DNA of 14,210 nucleotides from Halolactibacillus sp051746745 (GCA_051746745.1 JBNJFJ010000048.1:1-14210), one strand, 5' to 3'; shown: positions 1-7,319, numbered from the stretch's first letter. Numbers and translations are program-made. The notes: generated by a model from the letters alone, not told the origin.

Positions 1-93
1 CTTCTGAAAAGGTGGTGGTAAAACATGTCTCTATATATTACCATACCCGAAAAAAACCTGCCTTAAGCTTGTAGTTATTACTATTGAATGTCT

Positions 94-122
94 ATTTTAT
101 CGTATTTGTGACGACTTGTCAC
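94..122 (-). promoter_or_regulatory. Leftward promoter at window edge, with palindromic -35 region
   Basis: On the minus strand a -35 box GTGACA (122..117) is followed after 17 bases by a -10 box TAAAAT (99..94). That is a good SigA-type match and predicts a start near position 87. The -35 box lies inside a perfect inverted repeat, GTGAC-N5-GTCAC (108-122), which could be an operator. No convincing start codon with a ribosome site follows before position 1, so the target gene lies outside the window. By B. subtilis synteny it could be in the mecA region, but that is inference only. The stretch 1-133 otherwise shows no gene. Confidence 0.5.
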
Positions 123-133
123 TCGATACACAT

Positions 134-173
134 AAAAAAACAAGACACAAACCCAAAAGGTAGCGTCTTGTTT
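134..173 (-). terminator. Rho-independent terminator of spxA
   Basis: Read on the minus strand, AAACAAGAC (173..165) pairs with GTCTTGTTT (146..138) across an 18-base loop. A U-run follows directly (down to 134). It begins 11 bases after the spxA stop codon. The loop is long, but the 9-bp stem and U tail are clear. Confidence 0.7.
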
Positions 174-183
174 CAACTGTCCA

Positions 184-579
184 TTAGTTGACCATTTTTT
201 GCGCTTCACGTAATTGGAACGTTCTTACTTTACGTGGCAAGAATCGTCTAATTTCATCCTCGTTATAACCTACTTGAAGACGCTTTTCATCTAAGATAAT
301 CGGACGTCGTAAAATACCAGGATGATCTTTAATCACATTAATGAGATCCTTTAACGGCATTTGATCAATATCCACATCTAATTTTTGGAATACTTTTGAT
401 CGGGTTGAAATAATTTCATCCGTACCATCTTCAGTCATACGTAAGATTTCTTTGATTTCATCCACAGATAAATTATCTGAAAAAATGTTGCGCTCTTGGT
501 AAGGAATATCATGTTCTTCTAACCATGCTTTAGCTTTACGGCAAGAGGTACAGCTTGGTGAGATATAAAGTGTTACCAT
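184..579 (-). CDS. spxA: Global thiol-stress transcription regulator Spx
   Basis: 131 residues, very close along its whole length to B. subtilis Spx (ArsC/Spx family, thioredoxin-like fold). Spx binds the C-terminal domain of the RNA polymerase alpha subunit and redirects transcription during disulfide stress; it is normally degraded by ClpXP. Visible landmarks are the redox switch C10-x-x-C13, Gly52 in the alpha-contact region, and the RRP motif with Arg92. The C-terminus ends MVN, where B. subtilis has the LAN degradation tail. I chose the ATG at 579 because GAGGAG (595..590) is correctly spaced and the protein then aligns from MVTLY; a TTG one codon upstream is less likely. The gene has its own upstream regulatory region and terminator. 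A terminator after yjbC separates the two, although they can be co-transcribed in B. subtilis. Confidence 0.97.
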   Translation of the reverse strand: MVTLYISPSCTSCRKAKAWLEEHDIPYQERNIFSDNLSVDEIKEILRMTEDGTDEIISTRSKVFQKLDVDIDQMPLKDLINVIKDHPGILRRPIILDEKRLQVGYNEDEIRRFLPRKVRTFQLREAQKMVN

Positions 580-633
580 CAACCATCACTCCTCAATTAT
601 TATATAGTCAAATCATTTGTATACAGTCAATTA

Positions 634-658
634 TTAGATTAAAATAATTATAATCTAA
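634..658 (-). promoter_or_regulatory. PerR-type operator upstream of spxA
   Basis: A palindrome centred on 646, with perfect 8-base outer arms (TTAGATTA / TAATCTAA). Its central 15-mer TTAAAATAATTATAA (639-653) matches the PerR box TTATAATNATTATAA at 13 of 14 defined positions. PerR is the peroxide-sensing Fur-family repressor and is known to repress spx from the P3 promoter in B. subtilis. The site lies 55-79 bases before the spxA start codon. The assignment is by consensus match and context; Fur or Zur boxes are related, but their consensus differs in the inner bases. Confidence 0.6.
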
Positions 659-660
659 CT

Positions 661-674
661 TACTACCTTTAGTA
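661..674 (-). promoter_or_regulatory. TACTA dyad, possible YodB/DUF24-type operator
   Basis: A perfect inverted repeat TACTA-CCTT-TAGTA lies directly upstream (in the spxA direction) of the PerR-type box. It adjoins a minus-strand TATACT (676..671) that could be a -10 box, although no good -35 is visible. B. subtilis spx P3 carries a YodB site next to the PerR site, and YodB-type boxes have TACT/AGTA half sites, so the arrangement is suggestive. The spacing here (TACT-N6-AGTA) may not match the known box exactly. GTATAC also occurs three times nearby (619-624, 672-677, 685-690). Confidence 0.3.
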
Positions 675-827
675 TACATCAAAAGTATACCAATTGGATA
701 GGGTATTTCCTCACTTTACATGAAAATTACACAAATCCATGTATATAATGTGTGTACTGGTATAACTATTCCCAACATTGTGAGACGTTAAACATATTTT
801 TAAAAATAACTTTTTCAACCTTTTCTT

Positions 828-856
828 ATTATAAAGCAGTTAGTTGAGAAAGGCAA
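828..856 (-). promoter_or_regulatory. Upstream SigA-type promoter for spxA
   Basis: On the minus strand TTGCCT (856..851) and TATAAT (833..828) are separated by exactly 17 bases, the best-formed SigA promoter in the 583-1002 intergenic region. The predicted start near 821 gives a leader of about 240 bases before spxA. A perfect dyad ATCTTG-gatt-CAAGAT (863-878) lies just upstream of the -35 box. Apart from these elements and the boxes at 634-674, nothing else in this roughly 420-base gap could be recognised. Confidence 0.6.
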
Positions 857-957
857 GGTTTCATCTTGGATTCAAGATAAAAAACTTATATCTACGTCTA
901 TCGCTGTTCCATTGTTCCTTTTGAGAATGTTAAACGGATTCTTTTCATTTTTTCTTC

Positions 958-996
958 AAAAAGACAGCACCTTAATCTTATCAATGATTAAGGTGC
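958..996 (-). terminator. Rho-independent terminator of yjbC
   Basis: A perfect 11-bp stem, GCACCTTAATC (996..986) with GATTAAGGTGC (977..967), has an 8-base loop. On the minus strand it is followed by TGTCTTTTTG (966..957). It starts 6 bases after the yjbC stop and separates yjbC from spxA transcription. Confidence 0.75.
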
Positions 997-1002
997 CAAC
1001 GG

Positions 1003-1581
1003 TTACTTTAAGTCGTCTAGAATATTTGATTTTTTAACATCATCGCCATATGAAAGGACTTCATCAGCTTTTTGATAACGCTTGCCATAGATTTCTTCAT
1101 CTTTATATGTATGGATGTGTTCATACATATGACGCATTTGATTATAAATCGCTTCTTCAACTTGATTCGATGGTGACCAGTAGAGAATTTCTAGTGGTGC
1201 ATCTTCATTCGTTGCCAGCGATCGTCGATTATAACCAATTGACGCCGCATGAGTAAACCCTTCACGTTTATAGAAGTGTAGGCGTTTTTTCGTATCGGTA
1301 TCTGTATAATCAACAGGTTCAACTTCTAAAATAATCGGTTTATTTTTCTGTTTTAGTTTTTCAATCAGTTGGTGACCGATCCCTTTTCCTCTCGTATGAC
1401 CTGCCACATATAAGTAGTCGATAAAGATAAACTCATCAAATTCCGCATACATCATGACGTGATCATCTGATTCGTCTTTATAATAGACGTCCCCACGTTC
1501 TTGTAGCAACATCTCCATATGCTCTTTTGATTTCATTTCATGTACTGGAAAGTACTCATTTAATTTTTCAAACCAATCCAT
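1003..1581 (-). CDS. yjbC: GNAT-family N-acetyltransferase YjbC
   Basis: 192 residues, the same length and close sequence as B. subtilis YjbC, which lies next to spxA in that species too. The GNAT fold (residues about 1-115) shows the acetyl-CoA loop RGKGIG at 64-69 and the closing strand FYKREGF at 103-109. The C-terminal 75 residues are typical of this subfamily. The substrate is unknown; a stress role has been suggested for the B. subtilis protein. The ATG at 1581 is preceded by AGAGGGG at about 9 bases. An extended -10 promoter lies just upstream and a strong terminator follows, so the gene appears to be transcribed alone. Confidence 0.9.
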   Translation of the reverse strand: MDWFEKLNEYFPVHEMKSKEHMEMLLQERGDVYYKDESDDHVMMYAEFDEFIFIDYLYVAGHTRGKGIGHQLIEKLKQKNKPIILEVEPVDYTDTDTKKRLHFYKREGFTHAASIGYNRRSLATNEDAPLEILYWSPSNQVEEAIYNQMRHMYEHIHTYKDEEIYGKRYQKADEVLSYGDDVKKSNILDDLK

Positions 1582-1612
1582 TTAAAACATCCCCTCTCTA
1601 CTATCCTTTTGT

Positions 1613-1621
1613 ATTATAACA
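1613..1621 (-). promoter_or_regulatory. Extended -10 promoter of yjbC
   Basis: Minus-strand TGTTATAAT (1621..1613) is a TGn-extended -10 with a perfect TATAAT hexamer. The -35 region is poor, as is common for extended -10 promoters. The predicted start near 1606 leaves a leader of about 25 bases. Confidence 0.5.
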
Positions 1622-1695
1622 AAAGCCTCTTCTTTTAAAAAACCCATTCTCACACTATATACCCCGTTTATCGAAGATTTATTCGACTCTAGATT

Positions 1696-1732
1696 AAAAA
1701 AGCTCCCTTTCACTTAAGAAAGGGAGGCTTTT
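1696..1732 (-). terminator. Terminator after the DUF4015 gene
   Basis: AAAAGC-TCCCTTTC (1698-1711) pairs with GAAAGGGA-g-GCTTTT (1718-1732), with one bulged G and a 6-base loop. On the minus strand it ends in six U (1701..1696). It also has a short U tail in the plus direction. Confidence 0.75.
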
Positions 1733-1797
1733 CTCCATAATTCATAGCACATAACCATTAACACACTTAAACCAAAGACCATTATTAAAAAAATCAT
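1714..1797 (-). CDS. Possible 27-residue hydrophobic peptide (uncertain)
   Basis: A short frame begins 13 bases after the DUF4015 stop codon and ends inside the terminator hairpin. It reads MIFLIMVFGLSVLMVMCYEL followed by WRKASLS: one membrane-length hydrophobic segment with a positively charged tail. An AAAGAG sequence abuts the ATG, too close for a good ribosome site, so translation is doubtful. I do not recognise the peptide, and it could be a chance frame. Confidence 0.2.
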   Translation of the reverse strand: MIFLIMVFGLSVLMVMCYELWRKASLS

Positions 1798-1810
1798 CTC
1801 TTTAGAGCGA

Positions 1811-3031
1811 TTAGTTAGTCGGTGTGTAATCAACACCTTCTGTGTACTTATTACTTGAGTTCCATAGTAAGAACTCATTAATACCATTTTCATTTAACGC
1901 TCGAATTTGGTCCTCGACTTCCTTTTTACCATAAGTAAATGTTGCGCCGCTATAGAGCCATGGCGCAGAGAAATCTTGAATCCACGGACGAGAGGTTGGT
2001 GCGTTCTCACCTAGTGCCCCTAGTACTTCGTTCTCAACTTTTGCGTATTCATCGGTGAGACGGTACGGTTCTTTATCAGGCACTGGGATATCAAAGTAGT
2101 TATTTGACCAGTGGCTTGGGTAGATCATCGATGAAATCACATCCACGTGTTCCGAGATACGCGTGAAGTTTTGTCCAATCCCTGGTGTTTCTTCAACGGT
2201 TGCTGCGTAACCAAAGATATCAACGGATACATCGACACCATACTCATGTAATTCATTTTTCGCATATTCAACAAAGTTTGTAACAGCTTCTACTCGCTTT
2301 TTAACATTGTCTAATTCATGATCTTGATAATCGCCTTGTGAGTAGGTTAATTGTTCATCACGGCGTTCAAACCCTTCCGGGAAACGGACATAATCAAATT
2401 GAATTTCCATAAAACCCATTTCAACCGCATACTTCGCGAGTTCGACGTTATATTCCCATACTTCTTTCATAAACGGATTCACAAACGCTTCCTCACGATT
2501 ATTTTTCCATACTCGTCCCCCGTCTTTAAACGAGAGGTCCGGTCTTTTCTCTGCAAGTACCGTGTCTTTAAAGACAACAATTCGAGCAATCGGATAAATA
2601 TCGTTCGCTTCTAATGCATCCATCATCGCGATGGGATCGTTAATATAATTTTTCGCGATGTCATAGTAAGGAGACGATTCATCTGGTTTAAACGTTAAGT
2701 TTCCATGGTCATCTTTTACGTCAATAACCATCGCATTGAGTTCGGTATTATTCAGCAAGTCAATCAGTGTCTCAAAGCGACTACCGCCTGCTGAGTGACC
2801 CGTTAAGTAAATCCCTCGGACGGCATCCGGATAGGTAAACGTATAGCCAGAATTAAAACGAAAGCGTTGTAAGCTCGTTTGTTTGATTGTTTGATCTAAG
2901 CTAATGGTGCGCTTTGAACTAAATGTAACGTGTAAGGTTTCTGTTTCTTCGGCAAAGGCCACGTCTGTGTGGACACTAAACCAGACGCCTAAACTCAAGA
3001 CAAAAATAGCTAGCATTCTCAGTTGTTTCAT
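1811..3031 (-). CDS. Secreted putative glycoside hydrolase, DUF4015 family
   Basis: 406 residues. An N-terminal signal peptide (positive start, hydrophobic residues 6-22, likely cleavage after AFA at 25-27) sends it out of the cell. The rest resembles the DUF4015 putative glycosyl hydrolase domain, a predicted TIM barrel. Landmarks are AMVIDVKDDHG (100-110), EIQFDYVRFPEG (209-220), VDIFGYA (270-276) and MIYPSHW (302-308), with acidic residues placed as in carbohydrate-active barrels. The substrate is unknown. The ATG at 3031 is chosen because GGGGG lies 9 bases upstream; a TTG six codons earlier would sit on that ribosome site. It lies between the opp and yjbC terminators, so it is its own unit. 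A minus-strand TAAAAT (3078..3073) is a weak -10 candidate. Confidence 0.85.
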   Translation of the reverse strand: MKQLRMLAIFVLSLGVWFSVHTDVAFAEETETLHVTFSSKRTISLDQTIKQTSLQRFRFNSGYTFTYPDAVRGIYLTGHSAGGSRFETLIDLLNNTELNAMVIDVKDDHGNLTFKPDESSPYYDIAKNYINDPIAMMDALEANDIYPIARIVVFKDTVLAEKRPDLSFKDGGRVWKNNREEAFVNPFMKEVWEYNVELAKYAVEMGFMEIQFDYVRFPEGFERRDEQLTYSQGDYQDHELDNVKKRVEAVTNFVEYAKNELHEYGVDVSVDIFGYAATVEETPGIGQNFTRISEHVDVISSMIYPSHWSNNYFDIPVPDKEPYRLTDEYAKVENEVLGALGENAPTSRPWIQDFSAPWLYSGATFTYGKKEVEDQIRALNENGINEFLLWNSSNKYTEGVDYTPTN

Positions 3032-3188
3032 TATGTATAACCCCCGCAATTTATTAAGTGACTCTCTTGTCTATTTTAGCCGATTTACGAATGAAAAGAA
3101 ACCATTGTTTAAAAATGTTGTCAAAAATAGTCTAAAGTCACAGACCTTTCTGTTGTCGTGTCGATATTCGTATTCGTTGTATCTATTG

Positions 3189-3221
3189 AAAAACTGCGAT
3201 TAACAATTAAGTTAATCGCAG
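3189..3221 (-). terminator. Terminator of the opp operon
   Basis: A perfect 11-bp stem, CTGCGATTAAC (3194-3204) with GTTAATCGCAG (3211-3221), has a 6-base loop. On the minus strand five U follow (3193..3189). It starts 7 bases after the oppF stop codon. Confidence 0.85.
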
Positions 3222-3228
3222 TCACAGG

Positions 3229-4161
3229 TTATTTCATTTCTGTTTTATATTGTTCGAATTCTTTTGTTGTACACAGCACCCAGTGACCTTTTTTAATTTC
3301 TCTGAACACTGGTTCTTCACTATGGTCATGATCTTTTTCAGGATCATACTCAACACGGCGACGGGTCCGCTCATAGTCAGGGTCTGGTAATGGAATCGCT
3401 GAAAGTAGCGAGCGTGTATAAGGATGCATTGGATTCTTATACAATTCATCACTATCTGCAATTTCTACCATTTTACCAAAGTACATAACGCCAATACGGT
3501 CACTAATATATTTTACCATCGATAAATCGTGGGCAATAAAAAGATACGTATAACCGAAACGGTCTTGTAAGTCTTTAAGCAAGTTAACGACTTGTGCCTG
3601 AATGGACACATCAAGTGCTGAAATCGGCTCATCGGCAATAATAAATTCAGGTTCTACCGCAAGAGCACGAGCTATACCAATACGTTGACGCTGCCCCCCA
3701 CTAAATTCGTGTGGGTAACGGTTCGCGTGCTCTTTATTTAAACCAACGGTTTCTAACAATTCAAACACACGTGCTTGACGTTCTTTTGGTGACTTCACTA
3801 GTCCGTGAATATCTAAACCTTCTGCGACAATATCCATAACGGTCATACGTGGATTGAGTGACGCATAAGGATCCTGAAAGATCATTTGCATTTTCTGATT
3901 GAATGTTTTGAGATCCGCTTTATTTTTCTTCCCGTGAACACTCTCACCTTTAAATAACACATCACCATCAGTGGCATTATAAAGGCGGATAATACTACGA
4001 CCGGTCGTTGATTTACCACAACCAGACTCCCCTACTAAACCGAAGGTTTCACCTTTAAAAATATCAAAGGTAATCCCATCTACGGCTTTAACCATAGAGT
4101 GTCTGCCCGTCTTAAAGTGTTGTTTTAAGTTTTTGACTTCTAATAATTTTTCTTTACTCAT
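3229..4161 (-). CDS. oppF: Oligopeptide ABC transporter ATPase OppF
   Basis: 310 residues; one of the two cytoplasmic ATPases that power peptide import through OppBC. It has Walker A GESGCGKST (44-52), Q-loop Gln96, signature FSGGQRQR (153-160), Walker B FIIADEP (173-179) and switch His211. The HPYTRSLLSAIPLPDP segment belongs to the C-terminal extension of the Opp/Dpp ATPase family. The start overlaps the oppD stop as ATGA, indicating translational coupling, and an AAGGTGA ribosome site lies inside the oppD end. It is the last gene of the operon and is followed by a strong terminator. Confidence 0.95.
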   Translation of the reverse strand: MSKEKLLEVKNLKQHFKTGRHSMVKAVDGITFDIFKGETFGLVGESGCGKSTTGRSIIRLYNATDGDVLFKGESVHGKKNKADLKTFNQKMQMIFQDPYASLNPRMTVMDIVAEGLDIHGLVKSPKERQARVFELLETVGLNKEHANRYPHEFSGGQRQRIGIARALAVEPEFIIADEPISALDVSIQAQVVNLLKDLQDRFGYTYLFIAHDLSMVKYISDRIGVMYFGKMVEIADSDELYKNPMHPYTRSLLSAIPLPDPDYERTRRRVEYDPEKDHDHSEEPVFREIKKGHWVLCTTKEFEQYKTEMK

Positions 4162-5228
4162 GAACGGTCACCTTCCTTTTTACGTTCCCCAGGCACGTTC
4201 GCATGTAGATTATCTTTCATTCGTGATTGAACAGCTAAAGGTGGTTCCACCTTTGGCGCATGTTCATGTAACAACCATGTCGCTGCGTAATGTGTATCTG
4301 ACACTTTAAACATCGGTGGTTGTTCCACAAAATCAATTTCCATTGCGTACTCATTACGCGCGGCAAACGCATCTCCTTTTGGAGGGTTCAACATATCAGG
4401 TGGTGAACCAGGAATCGCAATCAGAGATTCTTCTTCGTTATCCAGTGTTGGCATAGAGCCTAGTAATCCCCATGTGTACGGATGTTTTGGATTGTAGAAG
4501 ATTTCATCCGCTGTTCCGATTTCAACAATTTTACCCGCATACATAACTGCCACACGGTCAGCTACGTTCGCAACAACACCAAGGTCGTGGGTAATAAAAA
4601 TAATCGAACTATCGACTTTTTTCTGAATATCTTTCATTAATTCTAAAATTTGCGCTTGAATTGTAACATCAAGAGCCGTTGTTGGCTCATCCGCAATAAG
4701 AATCTTCGGTCCACAAGCTAACGCAATCGCAATCACAATCCGTTGACGCTGTCCACCAGAGAACTGGTGAGGATATTGATCAATACGCTTTTCTGGTTCA
4801 GGTAAACCAACTAAATTCAGTAATTCAAGCGTACGCTTGCGCGCTTCATTTTTACTGATTTTATGGTGTTTTAGTAACCCTTCCATAACTTGTGAGCCTA
4901 TCTTCATTGTTGGGTTAAGCGACGTCATTGGATCTTGGAAAATCGTTGAAATATCTTTCCCACGAATTTTCTGCATCTCACGTTCACTTAACTGCGCAAG
5001 GTCTTTACCTTCAAATAAAATTTCGCCTTCTTTGATGCGACCAGGAGGTGAAGGAATCAGCTTAGCAAGGGCACGGGTTGTGACTGATTTACCTGAACCT
5101 GACTCACCTACAATAGCGAGTGTTTCGCCTTTTTTCAAATCAAAAGAAACACCGCGAACCGCTTGCACTTCACCACCGTAGGTATCAAAAGAAACATGTA
5201 AATTTTTAACTTCTAAAATATTTTCCAT
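4158..5228 (-). CDS. oppD: Oligopeptide ABC transporter ATPase OppD
   Basis: 356 residues; partner ATPase of OppF. It has Walker A GESGSGKS (41-48), Q-loop Gln98, signature FSGGQRQR (156-163), Walker B ILIADE (176-181) and switch His214. The C-terminal oligopeptide/dipeptide transporter domain contains HPYTWGLLGSMP and the P-rich IPGSPPDMLNPP segment. A lysine- and arginine-rich tail ends the protein. Its length matches the family. The ATG at 5228 follows AGGAGGT at about 10 bases. It lies 16 bases after oppC and overlaps oppF by 4 bases. Confidence 0.95.
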   Translation of the reverse strand: MENILEVKNLHVSFDTYGGEVQAVRGVSFDLKKGETLAIVGESGSGKSVTTRALAKLIPSPPGRIKEGEILFEGKDLAQLSEREMQKIRGKDISTIFQDPMTSLNPTMKIGSQVMEGLLKHHKISKNEARKRTLELLNLVGLPEPEKRIDQYPHQFSGGQRQRIVIAIALACGPKILIADEPTTALDVTIQAQILELMKDIQKKVDSSIIFITHDLGVVANVADRVAVMYAGKIVEIGTADEIFYNPKHPYTWGLLGSMPTLDNEEESLIAIPGSPPDMLNPPKGDAFAARNEYAMEIDFVEQPPMFKVSDTHYAATWLLHEHAPKVEPPLAVQSRMKDNLHANVPGERKKEGDRS

Positions 5229-5244
5229 GATTTTTTTCTACCTC

Positions 5245-6390
5245 CTATTCTCTCATTTTCGGATCGAGTGCATCACGTAAACCATCAGCAAGGATATTAA
5301 ATCCAACCATGATGAGTGACATAACGATCGCAGGGAAAATCATGATGTATGGATTTACTTGAAGTGCTTTAAATCCATCGTTAATTAACGTACCGAGCGA
5401 TGTATCCGGTGCTTGTAAACCTAAACCAATAAAGCTCAAGAACGCTTCAAAGAAAATCGCATTCGGAATCGTAAACATCGCATTGATAATGATTAAACCA
5501 ATTGTGTTTGGAATTAAGTGTTTCGTCAAAATTCGCGTATGGCTCGCACCTAATGTACGAGAAGCCAGCACAAACTCTTGTCCTTTAAGTTTTAAGACTT
5601 GACCACGAACAATCCGGGCCATCCCCGTCCAACCGGTAATCGTAAGGGCGATAATAATCGCGACAATCCCAGGGTCTAGTATCATAATCATCAGAATAAC
5701 GACAACTAAGTTCGGGATACCGATCAAGACCTCGATAATACGCTGCATGATTGTATCCGTACGTCCACCAAAGTAAGCAGAAATACCACCATAAGCAACC
5801 CCAACTAGCATATCAATAAAGGCTGCGACAAAGGCAATCAGTAATGAAATACGCGTACCTAACCAGACACGAGTAAATAAGTCACGACCGAGTGTATCGG
5901 TACCAAACCAGTAGTACTCTTCTACACCTTGAGCGGCATATTTATCAAAGGCATACTCGACAACAGCTAACTCACCTGCTTCATTGTTCGGTTCTTGTTT
6001 CACTTCAGCTTCAATAAATTCCATATCAGGTTGTTGGAAGCGCGCGAGGGCACGTTGTTCCGCTAATTCAACCGTATCGGCTTCAAACTCTAGATAGTTC
6101 TTACCATCAAGACCTAACCAAGAGAAATTTTCTAATCCTTGAACTTTAGGTGGCATTCTAGAAAGCGATAAATCTTGATCGTCTAATCCGTGCGAACTAA
6201 AGACAGGACCTAACAGTGCCATTAACACAATTAAAATTAACACAATCATGCCAAATAAGGCACCTTTATTTTTTCTTAACCTTATCCAAGAATCTTGCCA
6301 GAAGGTAAGACTTGGACGATTAATTTTCTCACTTGTATCTTCACGGTCTTTCGCCATGACAAACAAGTCTTTATTTGGTTCGTTACTCAT
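5245..6390 (-). CDS. oppC: Oligopeptide ABC transporter permease OppC with enlarged outer loop
   Basis: 381 residues; inner-membrane permease subunit of the peptide importer. It has an N-terminal OppC_N segment with the first membrane helix (about 43-65), then the binding-protein-dependent transport domain from about 175, with the EAA loop EFVLASRTLGASHTRILTKH (272-291) that docks the ATPases. It is some 75 residues longer than B. subtilis OppC. The extra length is a charged stretch (about 88-158) between the first helix and the conserved FGTDTLGRDLF motif (162-172), on the outer face. The ATG at 6390 follows GGAGGTG and shares one base with the oppB stop (TGATG). A TTG one codon earlier was not chosen. 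Confidence 0.93.
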   Translation of the reverse strand: MSNEPNKDLFVMAKDREDTSEKINRPSLTFWQDSWIRLRKNKGALFGMIVLILIVLMALLGPVFSSHGLDDQDLSLSRMPPKVQGLENFSWLGLDGKNYLEFEADTVELAEQRALARFQQPDMEFIEAEVKQEPNNEAGELAVVEYAFDKYAAQGVEEYYWFGTDTLGRDLFTRVWLGTRISLLIAFVAAFIDMLVGVAYGGISAYFGGRTDTIMQRIIEVLIGIPNLVVVILMIMILDPGIVAIIIALTITGWTGMARIVRGQVLKLKGQEFVLASRTLGASHTRILTKHLIPNTIGLIIINAMFTIPNAIFFEAFLSFIGLGLQAPDTSLGTLINDGFKALQVNPYIMIFPAIVMSLIMVGFNILADGLRDALDPKMRE

Positions 6391-7319
6391 CAATCGTCAC
6401 CTCCAGCTAGACGGATACGTGGGTCGACAATACCATAAAGTAAATCGATAATTAAAATAACTAAGATGAAGAAGAACGCGAAGAATAGCGTTGTTCCCAT
6501 AATAATTGAATAGTCATTTGTTAAGACACCACGTGTGAATTGTTCCCCTAAACCAGGAACAGAGAAAATTTGTTCAATAACAAGTGTTCCTGTCATTAAA
6601 CTTACTGCCATTGGTCCCATCACTGTAATAAGTGGAATCAAGGCATTACGTAACGCATGTTTAAAGATTAAAGCAAAGTTCGATACACCTTTCGCTTTCG
6701 CAGTGACCATATAGTCTGATCCCAATACCTCAATCATTTCTGTCCGTAAGAAACGTGAAGAAATGGCCATTGGGAAAATCGAAAGCGAAATGATTGGCAT
6801 AATCATTTGCTCTGGTGTACCCCAGAATGCAATCGGGAGTAGTCCCCATTTCACCCCGACAAAATATTGCAGTAATCCTGCAAAAATAAACGATGGGATT
6901 GAGATCCCTAATACGGAAATAACGTTAGCTCCATAGTCAAACACCGTATTGTGTTTAATTGACGCCAGTAATCCTAATAACATACCGAAGAACGTCCCAA
7001 TTAATAATGCCCAAATACCTAATTGCGCGGATACGGGAACACCACTCATTAGAATTTTTGTTACAGGTTGGTTTTTCAGTTGGAATGATACCCCTAAATC
7101 ACCTTGCACTAAGTTACCGATGTATTTGAAATACTGAATTAAAATTGGATCATCTAATCCATACTTCGCTTCAATGATCGCACGTTGTGCGGCCGTTATT
7201 TTCTCTTCGGCAGTTAGTGGAGAACCTGGGAGCAACTTCATGAGGATAAATGAAAATGTGGCGATAATAAATAAAGTAATCAGCATGTATCCTGCTCGTT
7301 TTGCAATGTACTTACCCAT
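6390..7319 (-). CDS. oppB: Oligopeptide ABC transporter permease OppB
   Basis: 309 residues; second permease subunit. An N-terminal helix (about 10-28) precedes the conserved LLPGSP motif (29-34). The transport domain with about five further helices runs from 95 to 295, and the EAA loop DYMVTAKAKGVSNFALIFKH covers 202-221. The start at 7319 has TAGGAGGG about 8 bases upstream. It is separated from oppA by a hairpin-bearing gap of 153 bases, so it probably depends on read-through of the oppA transcript; I saw no separate promoter in that gap. Confidence 0.95.
   Translation of the reverse strand: MGKYIAKRAGYMLITLFIIATFSFILMKLLPGSPLTAEEKITAAQRAIIEAKYGLDDPILIQYFKYIGNLVQGDLGVSFQLKNQPVTKILMSGVPVSAQLGIWALLIGTFFGMLLGLLASIKHNTVFDYGANVISVLGISIPSFIFAGLLQYFVGVKWGLLPIAFWGTPEQMIMPIISLSIFPMAISSRFLRTEMIEVLGSDYMVTAKAKGVSNFALIFKHALRNALIPLITVMGPMAVSLMTGTLVIEQIFSVPGLGEQFTRGVLTNDYSIIMGTTLFFAFFFILVILIIDLLYGIVDPRIRLAGGDD

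Noticed and set aside
25..66. Plus-strand 13-codon frame preceded by AAGGTGGTGG
   Set aside because: The ribosome-like site is decent, but the peptide is very short, has no recognised family, and no promoter is visible within the window; probably chance.
580..582. TTG start one codon upstream for spxA
   Set aside because: The ATG at 579 matches the conserved MVTLY start and has correct ribosome-site spacing.
599..630. Minus-strand TTGACT and TATATA/TATAAT close to spxA
   Set aside because: Spacing is 18-20 bases and the start would fall on the spxA ribosome site, so it is unlikely to be the working promoter.
3032..3049. TTG start six codons upstream for the DUF4015 gene
   Set aside because: It would place the GGGGG ribosome site inside the coding region; the ATG at 3031 also gives a standard signal peptide.
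3109..3130. Minus-strand TTGACA before the DUF4015 gene as a promoter
   Set aside because: No acceptable -10 box lies 15-19 bases downstream.
3234..3461. 75-residue minus-strand frame within oppF
   Set aside because: It is a shifted reading of the conserved oppF C-terminus and has no features of its own.
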